From a bacterium (GTDB lineage Bacteria > Electryoneota > Electryoneia > Electryoneales > Electryoneaceae), in NCBI GenBank assembly GCA_020444265.1, contig JAHLLH010000002.1, forward strand, positions 233,033 to 297,032: a DNA stretch of 64,000 nt, read 5' to 3'. This document shows positions 55,109 to 61,049 of the stretch, in pieces; the first letter of the stretch is position 1; every line of letters starts with the position of its first letter. Below the pieces are notes generated by a model that worked only from the letters and a program-made list of their open reading frames with translations, ran no database searches and was not told the origin of the DNA. A program made the translations under genes and the position numbers.

Positions 55109-55663
55109 ATGAAAGCAGCAACTGTCCTACTTGCGACGGCCGTGATCGGTTTCGGACTGGTGATCGGCATCAACAGCAACAGCCGAGCCAACGAGAGTCC
55201 TGAAATGACCTCCTGTTGCGAGGGGCATGACAAAGAAAGCTGCACGATGAACGACAAATCGTGCGACATGAAGCACGGCGAAAAGGGCGGTCATGCGATG
55301 GGTGCGTCCCATCATATGGACATGCACGGTGAGCCGAAAGGGAAGGTGAATGACAAGGGACAGGCTAGTGGTGCGACCATGGATGCCGTCTACTCGGGTC
55401 GTGACCTCTACACCTGCCCGATGCACAAGCAGGTGGTCACCGACAACCCCGAGGCCAAGTGCCCCCTTTGCAACATGAACATGAGCAAGATGGATGAGGC
55501 GGCGGCCAAAGAGCTTCGCGCCTCCGATCCGACCGGCTGTGTCATGGGTCCGATTGTACGTGAGGGGGACGACAAAAACCAGACGTGCGACATCTGCAAC
55601 ATGAAACTCCGCACCATCCCTCGTCCCGAGATGAAGAAGGACGACATGAAGCATGAAAGCTGA
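55109..55663 (+). CDS. Exported Cys/His/Met-rich metal-binding protein
   Basis: 184 residues from the ATG at 55109 (GAGGAG eight bases before); a start seven codons upstream is less likely. A signal peptide or anchor (to about 23) is followed by a metal-binding tail: CCEGHDKESCTMNDKSC, KHGEKGGHAMGASHHMDMHG, and CPMHKQVVTDN...CPLCNMNMSKM, the third copy in this region of the heavy-metal-binding module. A fourth Cys pair, CDICNM, is near the C terminus. It may serve as a periplasmic metal sponge or chaperone in the place of CusF, though it is unrelated to it. It follows cusA by 20-odd bases and is in the same operon. Confidence 0.85.
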   Translation: MKAATVLLATAVIGFGLVIGINSNSRANESPEMTSCCEGHDKESCTMNDKSCDMKHGEKGGHAMGASHHMDMHGEPKGKVNDKGQASGATMDAVYSGRDLYTCPMHKQVVTDNPEAKCPLCNMNMSKMDEAAAKELRASDPTGCVMGPIVREGDDKNQTCDICNMKLRTIPRPEMKKDDMKHES

Positions 55664-55688
55664 TGTTCTCCTGATCGTTTATATTCCA

Positions 55689-55736
55689 TCACCCCGGAGG
55701 TGCCGTTCCAACCTGCGCCCCCGGGGTGACTTTTCT
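55689..55736 (+). terminator. Terminator of the efflux operon
   Basis: TCACCCCGG and CCGGGGTGA arms enclose a 23-base loop and are followed by CTTTTCT. Confidence 0.65.
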
Positions 55737-55788
55737 ACTTTCCTCCCCTTGCTTTTGACCAGCTCATCGGGGTAACTCCCACAACCGG

Positions 55789-55807
55789 ATTGAACATTTT
55801 GTTCAAT
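55789..55807 (+). promoter_or_regulatory. Putative operator O2 before the two-component genes
   Basis: ATTGAACATTTTGTTCAAT is a perfect palindrome with eight-base arms around TTT, the best of the three sites. It lies 19 bases before the ATG at 55827. No -24/-12 match is visible here, so it may serve autoregulation by covering a housekeeping promoter. Confidence 0.75.
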
Positions 55808-55826
55808 AGACTTCTCGAGACTCCGC

Positions 55827-57656
55827 ATGGGAACCAGCGACCAAAGCAACCTGCAACGAACAACGCCGTTCTGGATCAAACTCTTCGGCGCCGGGGCTGT
55901 TGTCATCCTGCTGACCGCCTTCACGGTTGGCTTTATCGGTTACACCCAGGCACGTGAAGCCGTTTTACGGCAAGCGAAACGGCAAGTGCTGAGCGTGGTC
56001 TACGAACGAGAAGCCCATTTGAGGACCTGGCTGGCGGAACGCAAACGCACGTCGGAAGTTTTCGCCACCTCAAACCAGGTTGTCGCATCTTACCTGCTGG
56101 CGGAACGAGGTAATGCGAATGCCCCAGGGATCGCAAAGCAGGCACTGAACTACCTCCCCTTCCAGATTGCCCAGGGGGGTGATGTGCTGGCTGTGGCCTT
56201 GTTAGACCGGGAAGGGAGACCGTTCACCTCCGATGCCAGCCTGGAAGAGCTGACTGCGATCCTGCAGGTCGATGTGGTCGATTCTGCCCTTGCCGGGTTA
56301 ACCCAATTCGGCCCTATCCACCTTAACACCGAAGGTGTTCCCGCGATCAACCTCGCATCTCCGGTTCGAGACCGTAGCGGACGCATCCTCGGCGCTTCGG
56401 TTTTTCAGTTCTCCACCCGAGCGACCATCGATCCGATCCTGACCGATACCACCCGGTTTGACCTGGGAGATGAGTCCTTCCTGCTGGATCGCGATTTTGT
56501 CATGCTGACACCCTCACGTGTCCACGAGCACCCTGAACCGCTCAGTCACCAGATGAAGATCCCTCCCGCTCTCGAAGCGATGACCGGACATTCGGGGGTA
56601 ATGGTCTACGAGGGGTTTCTCGGCGATAAAGTGGTGGGCGGTTACACCTACATGCCTGAGCGGAACTGGGCGCTGATCACCGAGCTGAACCTCGAGGATG
56701 CCTACACACCCGTGAAACAATTCCTTCAGGGTACGACCCTCGCAACTCTGTTCGCCCTATTGGGAATGCTCGGTATTGCCCTACTCCTGACACGGATCTG
56801 GACTGATCCGCTGCAGCGTGTGATTGATGCAAGCGAAAAGGTTGCGGGCGGGGACTACCAGGTTCATGTGCCCGAGAGCAGACGGCGCGACGAGATGGCT
56901 GGGCTGGTGCAAGTTTTTAACCAGATGGTCGATGGTATCAACCGGTCACGAGAAAACCTCCGTCTCAGCCAGGAACGACTGATGCAGTCGGAGAAGATGG
57001 CTGAAATTGGAACCCTGCTCGCGAGTGTGGTCCACGAGATGCGCAACCCGCTCTCCTCCATCAAGGTCAACCTGAAGCTGATTGAACGGCAACTCACTGG
57101 CGAAGCTGGGCAGCAGGCCCTGCTCGAAAATCTTCAGGACGATTTGCATCGTCTCGAGGACATGCTCAGTGGACTGCTGGATTACAGTCGTCTCCCCTCC
57201 ACCACTGCCCAAACCGTCTCCTGCGGAGCCATCCTCAAGGAAGCAGTCGATGAAGTTCACCCTGATGCGGACGCACAAAATGTTCGTGTCGATTTACAGG
57301 GGGACGACATGGATGCGATTGTCCTGCAATGTGACCCCGCAGCGATGCGTCTCTCTCTTCAGAACCTCCTCTCAAATGCGATCCAGGCATCGGAGGTGGA
57401 TCAGGTTGTCGAAGTCAGGGTAGCCAAATCGAGTGAGGTTGTCACAATTGAGATCGAGGATCAGGGAAAAGGGATGTCGGAGTTTGTCCGGGAACGTCTG
57501 TTCGAGCCCTTCTTCACCACCCGCGATGATGGGATCGGATTGGGCATGAGCAACGTGAAAAAGTATATCGACCACATGGGCGGGCGTATGGAAATTGAGT
57601 CCACGGAAGGGGAAGGCACCACCGTTCGCCTCACCTTCCCGACAGGAGAGAAGTAA
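55827..57656 (+). CDS. Membrane sensor histidine kinase of the metal island (ZraS-like role)
   Basis: 609 residues. Membrane segments at about 13-37 and 303-325 enclose a dCache-type periplasmic sensor (about 40-300). Then come HAMP (about 326-378), the acceptor helix SVVHEMRNPLSSIKVNLK with His403, and HATPase with N box LQNLLSNAIQAS, G1 IEDQGKGM, FEPFFTTRDDG and GIGLGMSNVKKY. This is the NtrB/ZraS class, whose partner is always a sigma-54 activator; that activator starts at its last base (TAATG). The periplasmic sensor is well placed to detect metal or metal-induced envelope damage. The sensor has no Cys, and few His, so the ligand is open. Confidence 0.93.
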   Translation: MGTSDQSNLQRTTPFWIKLFGAGAVVILLTAFTVGFIGYTQAREAVLRQAKRQVLSVVYEREAHLRTWLAERKRTSEVFATSNQVVASYLLAERGNANAPGIAKQALNYLPFQIAQGGDVLAVALLDREGRPFTSDASLEELTAILQVDVVDSALAGLTQFGPIHLNTEGVPAINLASPVRDRSGRILGASVFQFSTRATIDPILTDTTRFDLGDESFLLDRDFVMLTPSRVHEHPEPLSHQMKIPPALEAMTGHSGVMVYEGFLGDKVVGGYTYMPERNWALITELNLEDAYTPVKQFLQGTTLATLFALLGMLGIALLLTRIWTDPLQRVIDASEKVAGGDYQVHVPESRRRDEMAGLVQVFNQMVDGINRSRENLRLSQERLMQSEKMAEIGTLLASVVHEMRNPLSSIKVNLKLIERQLTGEAGQQALLENLQDDLHRLEDMLSGLLDYSRLPSTTAQTVSCGAILKEAVDEVHPDADAQNVRVDLQGDDMDAIVLQCDPAAMRLSLQNLLSNAIQASEVDQVVEVRVAKSSEVVTIEIEDQGKGMSEFVRERLFEPFFTTRDDGIGLGMSNVKKYIDHMGGRMEIESTEGEGTTVRLTFPTGEK

Positions 57657-58984
57657 TGGCCACTATCCTCGTGATCGATGATGATCGTTCCATCCGACGC
57701 GCTCTTGACACTGCCTTTTCCGCCTTGGGCCATACGGTCCATACTGCTGGGAACATCGAAGAGGGGGAAGCAACCTGGCTGGCGATCAAGCCCGATGTCA
57801 TCTTCCTCGACTTGATGCTGCCGGATGGCAATGGCTTCCAGCTGCTCGACAAGGCTGATGATGGTAAACTTCCGGGGATTACAGTAATGATCACCGGCCA
57901 TCAGGACCTGGAGAAAGCGGTGACCGCGATGCGTGCCGGGGCTTTCGATTACATTCACAAACCCCTCGACCTGGATGAGCTGGAAGAGACCCTTGGGCGA
58001 GCTCTACGTGAGATCGATCTCTCCGGAAAAGAGGCGATCGAAACTGACCCGGATGCGGAGAAGTCCACCAGCGAACTGGTCGGACGTAGCCGTGCGATCA
58101 TCGACATCCACAAGCAGATCGGTTTGGCGAGCCGTGGTCGAACCAATGTGCTGGTGCTGGGTGAGTCTGGTACCGGCAAGGAGCTGGTCGCCCGTGCGAT
58201 TCACCGAAACACAGACGAAAACAGCCCCTTCCTCGCTATCAATTGTTCCGCTTTTGTCCAAACGCTGCTCGAAAGTGAGCTTTTTGGACACGAGAAAGGG
58301 GCGTTTACCGGTGCAGTCGCCGCCAAGCCAGGCCGTTTCGAACTGGCCGGGGAGGGCACCCTCTTCCTCGACGAGATCGGCGACCTTGACTTGGCTCTTC
58401 AGGCCAAGCTCCTGCGTGTGCTGCAAGAGCGCACCTATGAGCGGGTCGGTGGAACCAAAACGCTTCCATTCAAGGCCCGGGTCATTGCGGCAACAAACCG
58501 TGAACTGCAAGCGATGGTCGCGGACGGTCGTTTCCGTGAGGATCTCTACTACCGACTTCGTGTTGTTGAAATCCGTATTCCTCCCCTCCGTGACCGCACC
58601 GAAGACATCCTCCCCCTCGTCAAACATTTCCTCGTCAAAGCTAGCCGTGAGATGGGACGTAGTGTCTCCCGTATCCCGGAGGAACTGGTGCAGCAGTTGG
58701 AACGATACCATTGGGCGGGGAATGTTCGCGAACTCGAGAATCGAGTTTTGAGTGGCGTTCTGCTCTCGACAGGGGATACGCTGCATATTGACTTACCTGA
58801 GACGGATGATGATAACGGAAAGGTGTCAACGTCGGACGATTGGCAGCGATCCCTCGATGAAGTGGAGGCGCAGCATATCGCCCGTGTGCTGAAGGCAACC
58901 GGGCGCAATCTGGGGAAAACGTGCGACATTCTTGGCATCAGCCGTCCTACCCTCCGTCGAAAAATCGAGGAGTTCAACCTCTGA
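57656..58984 (+). CDS. Sigma-54-dependent response regulator (NtrC/ZraR family)
   Basis: 442 residues. Receiver domain with Asp8-10 cluster and phospho-acceptor Asp52 (FLDLMLPDG). AAA+ domain: Walker A GESGTGKE (169-176), GAFTGA loop (215-220) that contacts sigma-54, and Walker B LFLDEIGDL. C-terminal Fis-type helix-turn-helix (ARVLKATGRNLGKTCDILGISRPTLRRKIEEF). The start overlaps the kinase stop, so the two are translationally coupled. It should bind the three 19-base palindromes at 48640, 55789 and 59041, and activate the promoters at 48764 and 59130. Confidence 0.95.
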   Translation: MATILVIDDDRSIRRALDTAFSALGHTVHTAGNIEEGEATWLAIKPDVIFLDLMLPDGNGFQLLDKADDGKLPGITVMITGHQDLEKAVTAMRAGAFDYIHKPLDLDELEETLGRALREIDLSGKEAIETDPDAEKSTSELVGRSRAIIDIHKQIGLASRGRTNVLVLGESGTGKELVARAIHRNTDENSPFLAINCSAFVQTLLESELFGHEKGAFTGAVAAKPGRFELAGEGTLFLDEIGDLDLALQAKLLRVLQERTYERVGGTKTLPFKARVIAATNRELQAMVADGRFREDLYYRLRVVEIRIPPLRDRTEDILPLVKHFLVKASREMGRSVSRIPEELVQQLERYHWAGNVRELENRVLSGVLLSTGDTLHIDLPETDDDNGKVSTSDDWQRSLDEVEAQHIARVLKATGRNLGKTCDILGISRPTLRRKIEEFNL

Positions 58985-59040
58985 TTCGCACAAATACACA
59001 CCCGGATTGTTTTCAACGATGAAACAGAGCTTTCAACCCG

Positions 59041-59059
59041 ATTGAACACGCTGTTCCAT
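59041..59059 (+). promoter_or_regulatory. Putative operator O3 upstream of the T9SS gene
   Basis: ATTGAACACGCTGTTCCAT keeps the O2 arms with one mismatch. Further half sites (TTTCAAC at 59011 and 59031) lie just upstream, so several dimers may bind. It is centred about 80 bases before the -24 element at 59130. Confidence 0.7.
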
Positions 59060-59129
59060 CGCGCAACTATTCTCCACACAACCTCTTTCTAACTTATTGT
59101 TATTCTTTCGCTTCAGTATTACCCCCAAC

Positions 59130-59144
59130 TGGCAAGCCCTTTGC
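59130..59144 (+). promoter_or_regulatory. Putative sigma-54 promoter of the T9SS gene
   Basis: TGGCAAGCCCTTTGC matches TGGCAC-N5-TTGC with one change. It is followed 54 bases later by the ATG at 59199, which has GGAG six bases before it. Confidence 0.75.
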
Positions 59145-59198
59145 GTTTTCTCCTCTTGAACAAACATTGCTGAATGCAGGAGAAAAAAGGAGTTCGTG

Positions 59199-60518
59199 AT
59201 GAAGGGCTTGACAGCGATTGGTCTCATGGTTGCCTTGCTGCTCCCGGGTATGGGGCTCGCAGCCAGCTTGAGTGGAACGGTAAACGACATCGAAGGAGCC
59301 CCTCTTGAGGGTGCACGTGTCGCGATCCATTCCGGACACGGTGGCGGCGGCCACGGCGGCGGTATGATGGGAGATTATGAGGGTTGGACAGACGCCGAAG
59401 GCACCTATACGATCACCGGTGTTAATGCTGGTACGTACGAGGTACGTGCCATGCTGATGGGGTATGTCATGGAGGAAGTCGAATTGACCTTCATGGCGAA
59501 TGACGATTTGACCCAGGACTTCGCGCTAGCCTCAAGCGGAGGTGGTGGCGGTGGCCACGGCGGCGGTATGTGGGACCACGGTTGGGAAGAGGTTGAGCTT
59601 TCCGGCACCGCGATGGTCGAGGCCAACCCGATGCATGATTTCATCTATCTCGATGTCGATGCAGATGAATCCGCAGACTATCTCCTCGGTTTCGGGCCGC
59701 CCAATTATATCCCGGAAGATGACATTTCCCTGCCGGTAGATGGCGACCAGATCGACATCACCGGTGGCTTGATGACCCATGGCGGCTTCATGATGGATGA
59801 ACCGATGGTGATGGTCTTCACCCTGAATGGTGAAGCCTGGTTCACCCCGGATTCCTCCGGCCACCACAACGGCACAGGTGGCGGCTGGCATGATGACCAC
59901 GGCTGTGAATACGGCACCCCGGAACTGGTCGGTGTAGAAGGATACACCCTGGTCAACGATGGCATGATTGATCACAACCACTTCTGGCTGAACATCGATG
60001 AGGGCGAAGAACCGGAGTACCGTCTCGACTTCGGTCGCGACGACTACACACCGGACAATGGCGCCCAACGTCCCGAAGATGGTGATTGGGTCGAAATTGT
60101 TGGTGGCCTGATCGAGGGCTGCCCAACGACTCCGACTGTGGTGGTCTACGAGATCAATGGCATGTTCTGGCGTGAACCTGGAGACACAACCGGGCTTGGT
60201 CCGCAGCCAACGACAAGCGTGGACGAGGACTTGAATCCAGTATCTAGACCCGCCGAACATCTGCTTGTGGATGCCTATCCAAACCCCTTCAATCCTACAC
60301 TAACTGTGCAGACCATACTTCCATCGGCCCAGACATTGTATGTAGCGGTCTATGATCTGCTTGGCCGGGAAGTGGCTACTCTGGCAGATGGTTCCTTTGG
60401 GCAGGGGATTCACTCCTTCACGTTTAATGGAAGCGAGCTTGCGAGTGGGGTCTATCTGCTTCAAGTGAAAGGCGCAGACGAACACACCCATTCACAACGT
60501 GTTGTGCTTGTGAAGTGA
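59199..60518 (+). CDS. His/Gly-rich T9SS-sorted protein of the metal island
   Basis: 439 residues. A signal peptide (to about 22) leads into a carboxypeptidase-regulatory-like beta domain (about 23-110, SLSGTVNDIEGAPLEGARV). It is interrupted and followed by Gly/His runs: HSGHGGGGHGGG near 44-55 and GGGGGHGGGMWDHGW near 115-129. Two similar modules of about 95 residues follow (DADESADYLLGFGPPNYIPE and DEGEEPEYRLDFGRDDYTPD), with SGHHNGTGGGWHDDHGC and DHNHFWLNID between. The end is a T9SS sorting domain: YPNPFNPTLTVQTIL ... ASGVYLLQV ... SQRVVLVK. His clusters suggest a surface-located or released metal binder. Its promoter links it to the efflux regulon. Confidence 0.88.
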   Translation: MKGLTAIGLMVALLLPGMGLAASLSGTVNDIEGAPLEGARVAIHSGHGGGGHGGGMMGDYEGWTDAEGTYTITGVNAGTYEVRAMLMGYVMEEVELTFMANDDLTQDFALASSGGGGGGHGGGMWDHGWEEVELSGTAMVEANPMHDFIYLDVDADESADYLLGFGPPNYIPEDDISLPVDGDQIDITGGLMTHGGFMMDEPMVMVFTLNGEAWFTPDSSGHHNGTGGGWHDDHGCEYGTPELVGVEGYTLVNDGMIDHNHFWLNIDEGEEPEYRLDFGRDDYTPDNGAQRPEDGDWVEIVGGLIEGCPTTPTVVVYEINGMFWREPGDTTGLGPQPTTSVDEDLNPVSRPAEHLLVDAYPNPFNPTLTVQTILPSAQTLYVAVYDLLGREVATLADGSFGQGIHSFTFNGSELASGVYLLQVKGADEHTHSQRVVLVK

Positions 60519-60577
60519 TGGAATGCAAAAGACCCAAGTCCACAGCACAGCGATATAAGCGGTAAGGATAAACACCG

Positions 60578-60633
60578 TTGGAAAGCGTGTTTGCGGTAAC
60601 CCCGTAACGTGGGTTCGAATCCCACCCTCTCCG
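60578..60633 (+). pseudogene. tRNA-Ser 3' fragment
   Basis: Contains the anticodon 3' stem, variable arm, T arm and acceptor 3' strand of the intact tRNA at 48402, with no 5' part. It cannot fold as a tRNA and is best read as the displaced half left by integration. Confidence 0.85.
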
Positions 60634-60644
60634 CTGATAGAACA
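60578..60644 (+). other. Putative attachment site, right copy
   Basis: Exact 67-bp direct repeat of 48434-48500. The 3' half of a tRNA-Ser (anticodon loop to discriminator base) and ten bases more are present, but no 5' half precedes it; the bases before it (GATAAACACCG) do not pair as a tRNA. Confidence 0.8.
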
Positions 60645-60646
60645 AA

Positions 60647-60686
60647 GATAGCCCCGGTCTTCAGGATCGGGGCTATCGTACGTTTT
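60647..60686 (+). terminator. Terminator-like hairpin after the tRNA fragment
   Basis: GATAGCCCCGGTC-TTCAG-GATCGGGGCTATC with one mismatch, then GTACGTTTT. It resembles but is not identical to the terminator at 48501, so similarity extends past the exact repeat. Confidence 0.8.
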
Positions 60687-61049
60687 GGACCAGGGGAAAT
60701 CCTGCCGGGTTGAAAAAGGGGGCCGAGTCGTGCAGCTTGCGACATTCCGGGGCCGCTTCCTCGAACTCAAACGCTACGCGGGGCAGACGAAAGCCAGGCT
60801 CTCCCGCGTATGGAATCTTCCTGTCAATCTTCTATCTTCATTCAGTGCGCGATTATCGGGTTTAATGTTTGCAAAAGAATGTCTACTCTTCTTTCCAGCA
60901 GTATATTTGTAGTACATTTTGTCAAACTTACCAGCATTGTGGAATGAACCAATCAAACCTGAATTACCTGCAGGCAAAAACCCACTGCCCTGCGCTCGAT
61001 TGCGTAGAGCACGATGTCCATTGGGGGGCATGGAAGTCGCACAGAAGGG
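60687..61049. other. AT-rich region upstream of the NRPS gene
   Basis: 363 bp with no supportable gene. It is AT-rich by the standards of the window (60820-60960), with TTTGCAAAAG and GTATATTTGTAGTACATTT, which could carry promoter elements for the synthetase. Confidence 0.4.

Noticed and set aside
48501..60577. Integrase or recombinase within the tRNA-bounded island
   Set aside because: Every gene was checked for tyrosine recombinase, serine recombinase and transposase motifs and none was found; mobility is inferred from the att repeat alone.
60685..60912. 75-residue plus-strand frame between the right att site and the NRPS
   Set aside because: No ribosome site, no motif, and AT-rich promoter-like sequence; not supportable as a gene.
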